Positions 1-9,418 are shown, counted from the first letter of the stretch. The stretch is DNA of 64,000 nt from Planctomycetota bacterium (GCA_022703445.1 JAKLDR010000008.1:1-64000); one strand, 5' to 3'. The notes: a model not told the origin generated them from the letters alone. Numbers and translations are program-made.

Positions 1-790
1 CGTTGGAGCCGAAGACCAGCACGGCCTTGTTCTTCGAGTCGTAGGCCGCGTTGTTGTGCCAGCCGCAGAGCGGCGAGCCCGGCACCTGCTTCCAGGCGCG
101 CGGCTCGCCGGAGAGCTCCCAGATTCCCGAGCCGCCGTAGCCGACCACCGCCTTGCGGTCGGAGTCCCAGGCCACGGCGTTCGGGAAGAAGTGGGCGGCC
201 TTGCCGGGCAGCGGTTTCCACTCGTTCGTGGCGAAGCTGAAGGTCCAGGTGGGGTGGCGCTTGACCGTGCCCCAGACCGCGGCCAGGTCGTTGCAGAAGC
301 GCCCCGGCGCCATGTGGCTGTCGTAGATGCAGACCACCATCTCGTCGCGGCCGGGGTCGTAGATCACCGTGCCGAAGGTGTGCATGGCCCAGGGGTGGTC
401 GCCCTTCTCCCCGGCGACCGGCAGGCCCTCGGCGTTGGCCTTGTAGGTGGACTTGTCGTCGTTGGGGTAGAGCCGCGTCCACTTCATCTCGGCCACGTCG
501 AAAATCAGCGGACTGTTGGTCCACTCCTTGCCGTGGGTGTTCGAGCCGAAGAGCACGATCCAGCCGCGCTTGGAGTCGAAGCAGCCGCCGCCGTGCTCCT
601 GGCGCTTGAAGCGCACCGCGTCGGAGGCGGTCTGCTCATGCAGCTTGAGCCACTTGTTGGCCTCGGCCTCGGTGATCTTGGGATTGGGCTTGGCCTCGGA
701 GGCCGGGGCGGCGGCTTCGACGGCAGCCGCCTGGACGGACAGGAGCAGGCAGGTGGCGAAAGCCGGCAGTGCGGACGCGGGGAATCGCAT
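1..790 (-). CDS. Secreted kelch-type beta-propeller protein (3' part missing)
   Basis: The reverse strand is open from an ATG at 788-790 to the window edge (263 codons seen). A good Shine-Dalgarno (GGAGGAG) lies just upstream. Residues 1-23 form a signal peptide (MRFPASALPAFATCLLLSVQ, then an Ala-rich cleavage region). The mature part has recurring blades of the kind 'WIVLFGSN', 'MVVCIYD', 'AVVGYGGSGIWEL' and 'AVLVFGSN', typical of kelch/galactose-oxidase propellers. It resembles the propeller half of the ECF-sigma fusion at 40972-44346. An extracytoplasmic binding role is likely; no catalytic residue can be assigned. The gene runs divergently from the beta-helix gene at 1055. Confident as a gene and fold, not as a function. 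Confidence 0.8.
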   Translation of the reverse strand, partial: MRFPASALPAFATCLLLSVQAAAVEAAAPASEAKPNPKITEAEANKWLKLHEQTASDAVRFKRQEHGGGCFDSKRGWIVLFGSNTHGKEWTNSPLIFDVAEMKWTRLYPNDDKSTYKANAEGLPVAGEKGDHPWAMHTFGTVIYDPGRDEMVVCIYDSHMAPGRFCNDLAAVWGTVKRHPTWTFSFATNEWKPLPGKAAHFFPNAVAWDSDRKAVVGYGGSGIWELSGEPRAWKQVPGSPLCGWHNNAAYDSKNKAVLVFGSN

Positions 791-1054
791 GGTTCTCCTC
801 CTTCGGCTGCCGAGCATATCCCGGGCGGGCGCCCGGGGCAACAGGAATCCGGGCGCCGGGCGGGAGCAGGGTCTGGTCACCCCACGTCCCGGACCGCCGC
901 ACACGATGGCGCCGTGGAAACCGGGGAGGACGTGGGCGGTCCCCGCCTTGCTTCCCGGCCCCGCGCGGGCATAATCGGCCTCGGGCGGAGGCCGTCGACG
1001 CGGGCCGGGTGTGCTCCGCGGCGCGGTGATCCGGAGCTTGCGGGGAGAGCGATC

Positions 1055-2224
1055 ATGAGAGCCTTCCTTGGCGCGGTGTGCTTCCTGGTGCTGGCCGCGG
1101 GCGTCTCGTCCGCACAGGAGATCAAGGCCGCGGACGCCGGGGCCATCAAGGCGGCGCTGGGGGCGGCTGGTCCCGGGGATACCATCGTGATCAAGCCCGG
1201 CGAGTACAACCTGGGCGGCGGGGCGTCGACCGGCAAGGACGGCACCAAGGAGGCGCCCATCACCCTGCGCTGCGAGGGTGACAAGGGCTACGCCAAGCTC
1301 AACCTCGGAGGCCAGGTGGCCTTCCGGGTGAAGAACAAGTTCTGGGTCTTCCAGGGCATCCACTTCAACGGCGACCGCAAGGGCACCTCGGCGGCGGTCT
1401 TCCTGGACGGCCCCGGCGGCGGCGGCGACGTCCGCTTCACCGACTGCAAGATCTCCGGCTCGGCCGAGCACGGCATGAAGGGCGCCAAGCTCCGCGAGAA
1501 GCCGGTCAACAACGTGGTCATCGAGTTCACCGAGCTCTTCGACACCGGGGCCACCGGCTTCGACCTGGTCGCCGGCGACAACTGGGCCCTGCGCCGCTGC
1601 TACGTCCACGACTACGGCCAGGATGGCGGCGTGACCTACGGCATCTTCCTCAAGGGCGGCGGCAAGAACGGGATCATCGAGGGCTGCATCGTCGACGGCA
1701 AGAAGAAGAACACCACCCTGGGCATCTCCTTCGGCGGCGGGCTCACCGGCAAACAGTGGCTGCCCATGGGCGCCGACGGCAAGCTCGGGCCGGAGGCCGA
1801 CGGCGGCATCGCCCGCAACAACATCGTGATCAACGCTGCCGACTCCTCGTACCACTCCAATAACGGCGCCAACTGCAAGTTCTACAACAACCTGGCCTGG
1901 GGCGGCGACACCTTCCAGCGCCAGGCCAGCTACCCCAAGGACCCGGTGCTGATCAACAACCTGATCGGCGGCGGCGTCAAGGGCGCCTCCGAGAACAAGA
2001 ACACCCTGGCACCCAAGAAGGAGTGGTTCGTCAACCCCGACGACTGCGACTTCCGCCTGACCGACGCCGGCAAGGCGGCGCTCGTGGGCAAAGGCTCGCC
2101 GATCCCGGCCGAGGAGTGCCCGACCGACCTCTTCGGCACCAAGCGCGACCCGGCCAGCGCCTGCATCGGGCCGGTCCTGCCCGACGCCAAGGAGTCGACC
2201 AAGTGGGTGGATCGGCGGAAGTAG
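1055..2224 (+). CDS. Secreted right-handed parallel beta-helix protein
   Basis: 389 residues from ATG 1055; the frame is open much further upstream but only this start is followed by a signal peptide (MRAFLGAVCFLVLAAGVSSA). The mature protein opens with 'GDTIVIKPGEYNLGGG', the usual start of pectate-lyase-like or alginate/chondroitin-lyase (PL6-like) helices. It continues with coils rich in Asn and Gly (INGVVIEFTELF-like, 'GIARNNIVINAADSSYHSNNGANCKFYNN'-type turns). This fold is found in polysaccharide lyases and adhesins. No lyase catalytic Lys/Arg pair could be placed with confidence, so polysaccharide binding or cleavage is inferred. It is followed by an octamer hairpin and a lipoprotein esterase on the same strand. 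Confidence 0.8.
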   Translation: MRAFLGAVCFLVLAAGVSSAQEIKAADAGAIKAALGAAGPGDTIVIKPGEYNLGGGASTGKDGTKEAPITLRCEGDKGYAKLNLGGQVAFRVKNKFWVFQGIHFNGDRKGTSAAVFLDGPGGGGDVRFTDCKISGSAEHGMKGAKLREKPVNNVVIEFTELFDTGATGFDLVAGDNWALRRCYVHDYGQDGGVTYGIFLKGGGKNGIIEGCIVDGKKKNTTLGISFGGGLTGKQWLPMGADGKLGPEADGGIARNNIVINAADSSYHSNNGANCKFYNNLAWGGDTFQRQASYPKDPVLINNLIGGGVKGASENKNTLAPKKEWFVNPDDCDFRLTDAGKAALVGKGSPIPAEECPTDLFGTKRDPASACIGPVLPDAKESTKWVDRRK

Positions 2225-2234
2225 CCGCGGGATC

Positions 2235-2324
2235 ATGTGGGTGTGTGGGTCTGTGAGTGTGTGAGTACGTGAACACCCGCCTCGTTACCCACGCACCCAC
2301 AAACCCACACACTCACACACGCCC
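2235..2324. repeat. Intergenic octamer-array hairpin A
   Basis: Five degenerate 8-bp units of the form NNGTGNGT (2235-2274) are followed by a 10-base loop and five complementary units of the form NNACCCAC/NNACTCAC (2285-2324). The arms can fold into one long imperfect hairpin. A related element (B) lies on the other side of the next gene, and the centre (about 2259-2292) is almost identical in both. Confidence 0.8.
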
Positions 2325-2349
2325 TCTCTCGTTTGGAAGGAGTCACCTC

Positions 2350-3168
2350 ATGCACGTACGCCGGGCGATCTCTGCAGCCGTCCTCGCAGTCTTGCTGGCC
2401 GCGTGCGCAGCCACCCCGGGCCGGTCCGTGGAGCCCGCGCCCCAAGGGGTGCGGCCGCCGCCGGACATCTTCGAGGCCCGGGTCTTCACCAGTGCCGCCA
2501 ACCCCAAGGAGAGCCTGCCCTACCGGCTGGCCAAGCCGGCCGACTGGAACGCCGCCAAGAAGCACCCGCTGCTGGTCTTCTTGCACGGTGCCGGCGAGCG
2601 CGGCGCGGACAACAAGGCGCAGCTGGCCTGGGGCAAGGCCTGGCTCGAGAAGGCGGTCAAGGAGCACGGCGCGGTGGTGGTCGCCCCGCAGTGCCCGGGC
2701 AGCGCGCGGTGGGTGGAAGTCGACTGGGGTGCCAAGGCCCACGACATGCCCAAGGACCCGTCCGTGCCCATGCGGCTGCTCTTCGAGCTGCTCCCGACCA
2801 TTGAGAAGGAGCTCTCCATCGACCCGGCGCGCCGCTACGTCGCCGGGCTGTCCATGGGCGGCTTCGGGACCTGGGACGCGCTCTGCCGGAGGCCCGAGTA
2901 CTTCGCCGCCGGCGTGCCCATCTGCGGCGGCGCCGACGAGAAGCAGGCCGAGAAGATCGCCAAGGTTCCGGTCTGGACCTTCCACGGCGACAAGGACGGC
3001 GTGGTCCTGACGGTGCGCTCGCGGAACATGGTCGAGGCCCTCAAGAAGGCCGGCGGGACGCCCAAGTACACCGAGTACCCCGGCGTCGACCACTTCAGCT
3101 GGAACAAGGCCTTCGCCGAGCCCGAGTTGCTCAAGTGGCTCTTCGAGCAGAAGCGGGCCGAGAAGTAG
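2350..3168 (+). CDS. Lipoprotein esterase, alpha/beta-hydrolase (PHB-depolymerase/dienelactone-hydrolase-like)
   Basis: 272 residues. ATG 2350 has an AAGGAG Shine-Dalgarno and begins a lipoprotein signal with the lipobox 'LLAAC', so the mature protein is probably lipid-anchored outside the inner membrane. The hydrolase core shows the oxyanion 'LLVFLHGAGERG' motif near residue 75, the nucleophile elbow 'GLSMGG' near residue 170, 'WTFHGDKDGVV' carrying the acid, and 'PGVDHFSW' with the catalytic His. This arrangement matches secreted carboxylesterases of the Esterase-D/PHB type that cleave acetyl or feruloyl groups from polysaccharides. The gene is bracketed by two nearly identical hairpin elements (A and B). 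Confidence 0.85.
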   Translation: MHVRRAISAAVLAVLLAACAATPGRSVEPAPQGVRPPPDIFEARVFTSAANPKESLPYRLAKPADWNAAKKHPLLVFLHGAGERGADNKAQLAWGKAWLEKAVKEHGAVVVAPQCPGSARWVEVDWGAKAHDMPKDPSVPMRLLFELLPTIEKELSIDPARRYVAGLSMGGFGTWDALCRRPEYFAAGVPICGGADEKQAEKIAKVPVWTFHGDKDGVVLTVRSRNMVEALKKAGGTPKYTEYPGVDHFSWNKAFAEPELLKWLFEQKRAEK

Positions 3169-3181
3169 GGACGAACGAAGA

Positions 3182-3273
3182 GTGTGTGGGTGCGTGGGTA
3201 TGTGGGTGTGTGAGTACGTGAGCGCCCGCCTCGTTACCCACACACTCACACGCCCACACGCTCACACACGCCC
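3182..3273. repeat. Intergenic octamer-array hairpin B
   Basis: Five 8-bp units of GTGTGTGG type (3182-3221), a 12-base loop and five complementary ACACTCAC-type units (3234-3273). Arms and loop resemble element A at 2235-2324; both share GTACGTGA, CCCGCCTCG and TTACCCAC in the same order. Confidence 0.8.
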
Positions 3274-3297
3274 CCGCGCCCCCGGAGGAGCCGCCCC

Positions 3298-5085
3298 ATG
3301 GTCGTGACCCTGCCTCTCGCCGCCGGCCCGGTGGACGTCGATCTCCAGAGGATCGTCATCCACTCCTCCGGCGGAGGCGCCGGCGCCATGCGCCTGGCCA
3401 TGCGCTCCGAGGGCGGTCTCGACCTCCGCGAGACGGCCGGCCACCTCTTCCTGAAGGTGGAGGACGAGCCCCGGCCAATCGGCTGCATCGGCTGCGCTGC
3501 GAAGGACGGCTCCTGCGAGTTCCTCTTCCCGGCGAGCCGCGAGTCGGCCCGCGGGGTCTTCCCCCCGGGCGCCGACGTCCTCTGGATCGACCGCCGGGAG
3601 GAGACCTTCCTGGCGCGCGTGCCGGTCGAACTCGTGCAGGCCGACCCTGGCGCCGAGTCCGGCACGGTCAACTGCCGGCAGTGCGGACGGGCCATGCGCG
3701 GGGCGGCCAAGTGCCCGCACTGCGCGTCCAAGGGCAAGGGCTGCTGCTGCCTGGGGGTGGTCGTTGCGCTGCTGGCCGGGGCGGCGCTCACCGTCTCGGC
3801 GATGTACCGCAGCTACCGCGAGGAGCACCCGGACGCCACCTTCCGGTCGTTCCTGGAGAGCCTCAACACCAAGGGCTCCGGCCAGTCGCCGGAGCGGCCC
3901 CAGGCCGCGCCGCCGATCCCCGAGGTGCCGCGGCCGCCGTCGGCCGACGCCTATGCCCGGGACCTGGCCGCGGCCCGGCAGTCCTTCGCCGCCGCGGAGC
4001 AGTCCGGTCGCTCTGAGGACTGGGCCCGGGCCGAGGAGACCGCGCGGCGCGCGGTGCGCTCCGGCGGGGCGCGCTCGGGCGATGCCCAGAAGCTGCTGGC
4101 CCTGGCCAAGCAGAAGCGCGGGGAGGCCCGCGCGGCGGAGAGCAGCCCGCGGATCGCATTGGCCAGCCATGCGGACGATGCCGGCCTGGCCGCGGCGGTG
4201 CGGAGCCAGCCCAGCGCCACCTGGGTGGAACTGCGCTACTGCTCGAAGCTCACCGACCTCTCGCCCCTGGCCGCCCTGCCCGGGCTCAAGCGGCTGAGCC
4301 TCCTGGGCTGCGACAACGTGAGGGACTTCTCCGCGCTGGGCCGGCTGCCGGCGCTGGAGGACCTCACCTGCTCGGCGGCGATGACGGAGGGCGAGCTCGA
4401 GCTGCTGGCCGCCGGCTCGCCGAAGCTCAAACGCCTGGACCTGGAGTGGGCCCGCGAGGTCCGCGACCTCTCGGCGCTCGCGAAGTTCAAGGCGCTGGAG
4501 GATCTCTCCCTGCCCCCCGAGGCTGACGACGCGGCCCTGGCCGCCGTGATCCGCGACCACCCGGGGCTCGCCAGGCTCAGCCTGCGGCTGAACCGGCGCA
4601 TCACCGACTTCGCCCCGCTCGGGAAGCTCACGGCGCTGGGCTCCCTGACGCCTCCGAAGGGCTCGGGGGCCCAGCTCGCCAGGAGCATCCCGACCTCGGC
4701 CTCGATCGCCGAGCTGGTGATCGTCGACTGCCGCGAGCTCGGCGACATGGGCTTCCTCCGCCGGACGCCCAACCTGCGCGCCGTGTGTTTCAGCTCCTGC
4801 GGGGACCTCACCGATCTGGCGCCGCTGGCCGAGGCCGCGCCGAACCTCGCTTCGCTGCGGCTGGTGCAGTGCAGGCTGCTCGTCGACCTGTCGCCGCTCG
4901 AGAAGCTCGGCAGGCTGGAGGATCTCAACATCCAGTTCTGCGACGGCCTCTCGGACATCTCGCCGCTCAAGAAGCTCTCCGGCCTCAAGTCCCTGGCGAT
5001 CTACGGCTGCCAGGAACTGGGCGCCGCCCAGATCAACGAGGTCCGCCGGGCGCTGCCGAAGTGCCGGGTGATGGGGAACAGGTAG
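3298..5085 (+). CDS. Membrane protein with zinc ribbon, single TM helix and leucine-rich repeats
   Basis: 595 residues; ATG 3298 follows GGAGGAG. Residues 1-115 form an N-terminal domain I do not recognise. A zinc ribbon follows (C126-x2-C129 and C139-x2-C142), then a Cys-rich turn and one hydrophobic helix at about 152-168. Residues 195-275 look helical and Ala/Arg-rich. From about 300 to 580 there are irregular leucine-rich repeats of the pattern 'LTDLSPLAALPGLKRLSLLGC'. There is no signal peptide, so the zinc ribbon is probably cytoplasmic and the LRR part outside. Protein-protein contact is the likely role; function unknown. Element B lies just upstream and the HEAT-kelch lipoprotein 27 bp downstream, likely co-transcribed. 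Confidence 0.75.
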   Translation: MVVTLPLAAGPVDVDLQRIVIHSSGGGAGAMRLAMRSEGGLDLRETAGHLFLKVEDEPRPIGCIGCAAKDGSCEFLFPASRESARGVFPPGADVLWIDRREETFLARVPVELVQADPGAESGTVNCRQCGRAMRGAAKCPHCASKGKGCCCLGVVVALLAGAALTVSAMYRSYREEHPDATFRSFLESLNTKGSGQSPERPQAAPPIPEVPRPPSADAYARDLAAARQSFAAAEQSGRSEDWARAEETARRAVRSGGARSGDAQKLLALAKQKRGEARAAESSPRIALASHADDAGLAAAVRSQPSATWVELRYCSKLTDLSPLAALPGLKRLSLLGCDNVRDFSALGRLPALEDLTCSAAMTEGELELLAAGSPKLKRLDLEWAREVRDLSALAKFKALEDLSLPPEADDAALAAVIRDHPGLARLSLRLNRRITDFAPLGKLTALGSLTPPKGSGAQLARSIPTSASIAELVIVDCRELGDMGFLRRTPNLRAVCFSSCGDLTDLAPLAEAAPNLASLRLVQCRLLVDLSPLEKLGRLEDLNIQFCDGLSDISPLKKLSGLKSLAIYGCQELGAAQINEVRRALPKCRVMGNR

Positions 5086-5112
5086 CTGCTTGTCGAGCCG
5101 AGGAGAATCGCC

Positions 5113-8100
5113 ATGCGCACCTTCTTCTGTGGAACCATCTCTGGAGTCCTGACTCTGGCCCTTGCCGGATGCGCGGGGCTCGGCCGCGTGGAGAATACCA
5201 TGCCCGCCGATTACAGGGACGTCCGAGTGAAACTTCCCGGGCGGCTGATGACCTCCCAGGAGGTCCTGCGCGAGGTCCACGCCCAGACCGGCGTCACCTG
5301 CCATGCCTATCCGACCGGCGCGCTTGTCCGGCAGATCGACGCGACGCCGTTCGGGGGCGAGGCCACGGTCATGGATGTCCTCAGGAAGCTTTCCCCGCTG
5401 GTCCATGAGAACGGCTCCTTCCTGCTGGCGGCCCGGCCGGAAGATTCGCCCAAGGATATTGCGGCCCGGATTCCTGCGGCCGCCGGAACGCTGCGCCTCG
5501 AGGCCGAGCTGTCCGACGCGCGGCTGAAGGAGCTCTCCGGCCGGCTCGCCTCCGGTGAGGCCGCCGACCGGCGCCTGGCCGCCTACGAGCTCGGCAACAC
5601 CAAGTCGACTCGCGCCATCGCCCCGCTAATGGCCGCGCTCGGCGACAAGGACGAGTCCGTTCGCTTCGGCGTCCTGCGCGCGCTCGACCGGCTGGAGCGC
5701 GACTACCCCGCCCACCACCCGCCCGGCCGGGTCTCGATCTTCGCCCTGGCGAAGGACCTGCCGACCGAAGGGCTGGTGGCCGCCCTCAAGTCCGCGTCGG
5801 ACACCTCGACCAACGAGTGGATCTGGGCGGCGGGCTTGATCGGCCGGGCCGGCCGGCCGGAGTCGGCCCGCCCCGAGCTGGAGAAGGGGCTGACCAACGG
5901 CTACGCCCGGACCCGCGAAACGGCCCGCTGGGCGCTCGCCCGGCTGGACGAAGCCGCTGGCAAGGCCACCGCATGCCACAACGTTCCGGGCCCCGGGACC
6001 CCGTACGCCGGCGAGGAACCTGCCGCGCTCGTCCGGGCGCTCGCCGGCGCTGCAGCCCCCGAGGTGCGAGCCGACCTCCTCCTCCGCCTCGGCCGCGCGG
6101 GCGGCAAGCCGGCCTGGGACGTATTGCTCGCCGAGCTCAATTCGCAGGAGCCGGTCGCGCGCCGCGCGGCCATCCGGGCGCTCTCGCGCTGTCCGGACCC
6201 GCGCGCGGTCGGCGCGCTCATGAAGATCCTGGTCGGTCCGGAACCGGCGGAGCCGGAGACCGGCAAGGAGAAGGGCACGCCGGCCTCGGCCAGCTCGCTC
6301 ACGGCCGAGTACCGCAACCTCGCGGCCATGAGCCTGGGGATGATCGGCTCCGACGCGGTCGTCGCCGAGCTCGCCGTCTACCTCAAGGACAATCAGAAGC
6401 CCATCTCCGCAGCGGCGCTGGCGCTGTCCTGGACGGAGCACCCCGCCTCCGAGGCGCCGCTGGTCGCCGGCATCAAGGTGCCGGACAACGACGAGCACGG
6501 CCAGGCCAACTGCGTGCTCCGCGCCTACGCCTACACGGGCCTGGCCCGCCTGGGGACGCCCGCGGCGGTCGATGCGATCATGACCAAGTTCAACGAGTAC
6601 GACAATGCCGCGCGCTACGCCGGCCACGCCGCCGTGCGCCTGGCCGGCCGCTCGCCGGCCGCCGGCGCGCATCTCACTGAGATCGTTCGCAAGGGCAGGA
6701 GCTGGATCGCGGCCCACGGCCTGGAGGAGTCCGAGGACCCGCGGGCGGTCGACGCGCTCCTGGAGGTCTTGCCCGCGGCCGAGGGCGAGCGGCTGCACTT
6801 CGGGCTGCAGGCGCTGGGGCGCTCGGGCGACCCGCGGGCGGTGCCGACGCTGCTCGCGCTCCTCGACCACCGCCAGCCTTGGGTGCGTTACGAGGCGCTG
6901 CGTGCGCTGCGCTGGCGCTGGTACTGGCCCCGGCCGGAGGTCCGCGAGGCGCTCGGGAAGCACCCGGTCTTCAGGGCCTTCGTGACCCCGCCGCCGGCCC
7001 TGGCCGAGCAGCCCGAGAACACCTGGGTCTGCCGGCTCTGGCCGGTCGACTTCGACGACGAGCGCGCGGTCAACACCACCTACGAGGCGGGCATGGCCTT
7101 CGACGAGTCGCGCGGCGTCGCGGTCAAGACCAACGGCCACGGCCAGCGCTGCGACGTGCCGCAGCTGGGCGAGACCTGGCTCTACGATCCGGCGGCCAAC
7201 TCCTGGCGGGAGTCGTCCTCGCCGGTCGTGCCCTTCGGGATGTGCGGCACCTGGAACGTGGCCTACTACCGCGCCGAACGCAAGGTGGTGGCCATGGAGG
7301 CCGAGGGCGGCCACCACGGCTGGCAGTGGGAACGGGGCCGGGCGCTCCGCGGCAGCGCGCCCTGGGTCTACGACGCGGCGCGCGACCGCTGGACGGCGAT
7401 GCAGCCGCTGCACGCCCTGGGCGGGCCGGGCCTGCGCGGCTTCGGCCCGCTGGTGTGGACCGACGGCCCCGGCCGGGTCTTCCTGCACGGCGGCGTCTGG
7501 GGCGGCAACACTCCCAAGGAGGTCGCCGGCCGCAGCTGGCTCTACGATCTGCACGCCAACACCTGGACCATGCTGCCGGAGAGCAAGGAGTCCCCCGGCA
7601 ACCGCACCGGCCACGGCATGTGCTACCTGCCCGGGGTCGACCGCGTGCTCCTGGCTCCGGGCGACAAGGAGACGAAGACCTGGCTGTGCGACCCGCGGAC
7701 CGGCCAGTGGAAGGACGCCGGCGCCTCTGGAAAGCCGCCCAAGCTCGGGCTGCCCCTGGTCTGCGACCCGGTCACCGGGACGGCGCTGGCCTTCCACGCC
7801 GCGGCCGACGGCACGACCATCTGGCAGTACGACCCCGCGGCCAACTCCTGGGCCAAGCTCGACTCGCCTGTGGATCTGAGCCCGCACCAGGACTCGGTCG
7901 ACGTCTGCTACGACCCGAAGCACAACGTCTTCATCATGGACGGCGGGCACGTGAACTGGAACACCGACCACATCGCCGTCCGCGAGGTATGGACCTACCG
8001 GTTCCGGAACCGTCCGAAGGACGCGCCGGTCCCGGAGACGCCGCGCCCGCCGGTGCGCCCCGAGCCGCCGCTGCCCGAGGACGTGGTCGTGAGCGTCCTG

Positions 8101-8688
8101 GCGGACCGGACGGTCGAAGTCCGCTGGGCGAAGCCGCCGGCCGCCGACGTCGTCGGCTGCCACGTCTACGCCGCTGCCGTCGAGGCCGGCGAGCGCATGC
8201 ACCACAAGGAGGTCTTCAGGAAGCTCGGGCCCGTCGAGCGGCTCACCGACCAGCCCGTGACCGGCTCGGAGTTCGTCGATGTGCGCAAGCTCGCCAAGGC
8301 GGCGGGGCTCTTCAATCACGAGATCCGGGCCTACCACGTGAGGGCGGTGAACAAGGCGGGAGTCGAGAGCGGTCCGTCGGCCACGGTCCTGACGCTGGCT
8401 AGTTCCGTGCCGCGCGCCGCCGCCGTCGAGCGGCCCGACGGCTCGACGCGGGTGACCTGGACGCTCCCTCCGGAGAGGGACCTGCGCGGCTACGCGGTCT
8501 ACCGCATGGACGAGTTCCGGACCACGCTGCCGGTGCGCCTGAACCCGCTGCCGATCAGGGGCACCGAGTTCGTCGACTGGCCGGAGACGCCGCGCGCCGA
8601 GCGCCGACGCTACTACGTCGTGGCCGTCGACGCGCTGGGCCAGGAAGGCATCCCCTCGACCGGGGCATGGTCGTTCGGACGGCCGTAG
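5113..8688 (+). CDS. Very large lipoprotein: STN-like domain, HEAT repeats, kelch propeller, two FN3-like domains
   Basis: 1191 residues from ATG 5113 (SD GAGGAG). The lipobox 'LALAGC' predicts a lipid-anchored extracytoplasmic protein. Residues about 35-115 resemble a secretin-type STN domain. From about 130 to 610 there are HEAT/PBS-lyase-like repeats ('DPRAVGALMKIL', 'DPRAVPTLLALLDHRQPWVRYEALRAL'). About 635-965 form kelch-like blades with 'WLYDPAANSW'-type strands. The last 210 residues form two fibronectin-III-like modules ('VEVRWAKPP', 'TRVTWTLPP'). The order suggests a surface scaffold or binding protein; nothing catalytic is evident. The gene ends 6 bp before a heptamer hairpin shared with a convergent gene. 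Confidence 0.8.
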   Translation: MRTFFCGTISGVLTLALAGCAGLGRVENTMPADYRDVRVKLPGRLMTSQEVLREVHAQTGVTCHAYPTGALVRQIDATPFGGEATVMDVLRKLSPLVHENGSFLLAARPEDSPKDIAARIPAAAGTLRLEAELSDARLKELSGRLASGEAADRRLAAYELGNTKSTRAIAPLMAALGDKDESVRFGVLRALDRLERDYPAHHPPGRVSIFALAKDLPTEGLVAALKSASDTSTNEWIWAAGLIGRAGRPESARPELEKGLTNGYARTRETARWALARLDEAAGKATACHNVPGPGTPYAGEEPAALVRALAGAAAPEVRADLLLRLGRAGGKPAWDVLLAELNSQEPVARRAAIRALSRCPDPRAVGALMKILVGPEPAEPETGKEKGTPASASSLTAEYRNLAAMSLGMIGSDAVVAELAVYLKDNQKPISAAALALSWTEHPASEAPLVAGIKVPDNDEHGQANCVLRAYAYTGLARLGTPAAVDAIMTKFNEYDNAARYAGHAAVRLAGRSPAAGAHLTEIVRKGRSWIAAHGLEESEDPRAVDALLEVLPAAEGERLHFGLQALGRSGDPRAVPTLLALLDHRQPWVRYEALRALRWRWYWPRPEVREALGKHPVFRAFVTPPPALAEQPENTWVCRLWPVDFDDERAVNTTYEAGMAFDESRGVAVKTNGHGQRCDVPQLGETWLYDPAANSWRESSSPVVPFGMCGTWNVAYYRAERKVVAMEAEGGHHGWQWERGRALRGSAPWVYDAARDRWTAMQPLHALGGPGLRGFGPLVWTDGPGRVFLHGGVWGGNTPKEVAGRSWLYDLHANTWTMLPESKESPGNRTGHGMCYLPGVDRVLLAPGDKETKTWLCDPRTGQWKDAGASGKPPKLGLPLVCDPVTGTALAFHAAADGTTIWQYDPAANSWAKLDSPVDLSPHQDSVDVCYDPKHNVFIMDGGHVNWNTDHIAVREVWTYRFRNRPKDAPVPETPRPPVRPEPPLPEDVVVSVLADRTVEVRWAKPPAADVVGCHVYAAAVEAGERMHHKEVFRKLGPVERLTDQPVTGSEFVDVRKLAKAAGLFNHEIRAYHVRAVNKAGVESGPSATVLTLASSVPRAAAVERPDGSTRVTWTLPPERDLRGYAVYRMDEFRTTLPVRLNPLPIRGTEFVDWPETPRAERRRYYVVAVDALGQEGIPSTGAWSFGRP

Positions 8689-8694
8689 GAAGAT

Positions 8695-8781
8695 GGCTTT
8701 GGGCCTTGGGCTTTAGGCTTTGGGTCAAGAGCGTTTCGGCCGTTGTTGTCCCCAAAGCCCAAAGCCGAAAGCCCAAAGCCG
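8695..8781. repeat. Intergenic heptamer-array hairpin C
   Basis: Heptamers GGCTTTG, GGCCTTG, GGCTTTA, GGCTTTG on the left (from 8695) and CCCAAAG, CCCAAAG, CCGAAAG, CCCAAAG on the right (8751-8778). It lies between two convergent genes and could act as a bidirectional terminator, although no U tract follows. The heptamer is the same as in element D. Confidence 0.85.
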
Positions 8782-8797
8782 GCCCGCGTCGTAGCCC

Positions 8798-9418
8798 CTA
8801 CCCCGCCGCCTCGGCCGCGACCGGCTTGAGCCTGGCGCTCGAGCGGCGGGCGCAGATTTTCTCCCAGCGCGCGGACATCTCGCTCATCTCCCCGCGCATC
8901 AGGATGGCCGGGGCGCTCTGCACCGAGCGGCCGGCGCGGGGCTCGCAGACGGTCCGGAGGCCGAGCATCCGGCCGTAGAAGCTCTCGTGCTTGGGGTTGA
9001 AGGTGAAGAGCACCGTGTCGGCAAGGCCCCGGCCGCCCTCGAGCGTCGCGCTGATCAGCTGCATGACCACGAAGAGGTGCTCGCGGCATCCCGGCCGGGT
9101 GGCGATCCGCCAGGAGGCGCCCAGGCGCCGGCCGGTCGCGCGGCACTCGGCCCGGACGGCGTCAACCACGTCCCTGAAGTCGTCGTCGACGTGCAGGCCG
9201 GCGGGGCCGTCGAACGTGTAGCTGTTGGAGCCCAGCAGCGTCCCGTCATCGTCCTCGGCCATCAGCACGGTCGTCTCCGGGACCGCGTCGAGGTGCGGGT
9301 AGTGGCGGAGCATCCCGTCGGGCTGCGACTCGGCGTAGCCCTCGGCCACGTACATGTCGTGGGTCAGCCGCCAGACCGCCTCGAGGTCCTTCAGGGTGGT
9401 CGCCTTCCGGATGCGCAT
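8798..9418 (-). CDS. GNAT-fold acyltransferase resembling N-acyl amino acid synthase FeeM
   Basis: 206 residues; ATG 9416-9418 is chosen because GAGGAGGGCAG precedes it. The protein begins 'MRIRKATTLKDLEAVWRLTHDMYVAEGY', the N-terminal helix/strand layout of FeeM-type N-acyl amino acid synthases, which are relatives of acyl-homoserine-lactone synthases. It continues with 'LLGSNSYTFDGPAGLHVDDDF', an Arg-rich strand 'GASWRIATRPG', and 'DTVLFTFNPKHESFYGRMLGL', matching the second half of that fold. Such enzymes transfer an acyl chain from acyl carrier protein to an amino group. An ordinary GNAT acetyltransferase is the alternative. It may be co-transcribed with the DUF2892 gene 35 bp upstream. 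Confidence 0.65.
   Translation of the reverse strand: MRIRKATTLKDLEAVWRLTHDMYVAEGYAESQPDGMLRHYPHLDAVPETTVLMAEDDDGTLLGSNSYTFDGPAGLHVDDDFRDVVDAVRAECRATGRRLGASWRIATRPGCREHLFVVMQLISATLEGGRGLADTVLFTFNPKHESFYGRMLGLRTVCEPRAGRSVQSAPAILMRGEMSEMSARWEKICARRSSARLKPVAAEAAG

Noticed and set aside
56..1054. N-terminal extension of the beta-helix frame
   Set aside because: The extension has no start signal, overlaps the divergent kelch gene, and the signal peptide begins only at ATG 1055.
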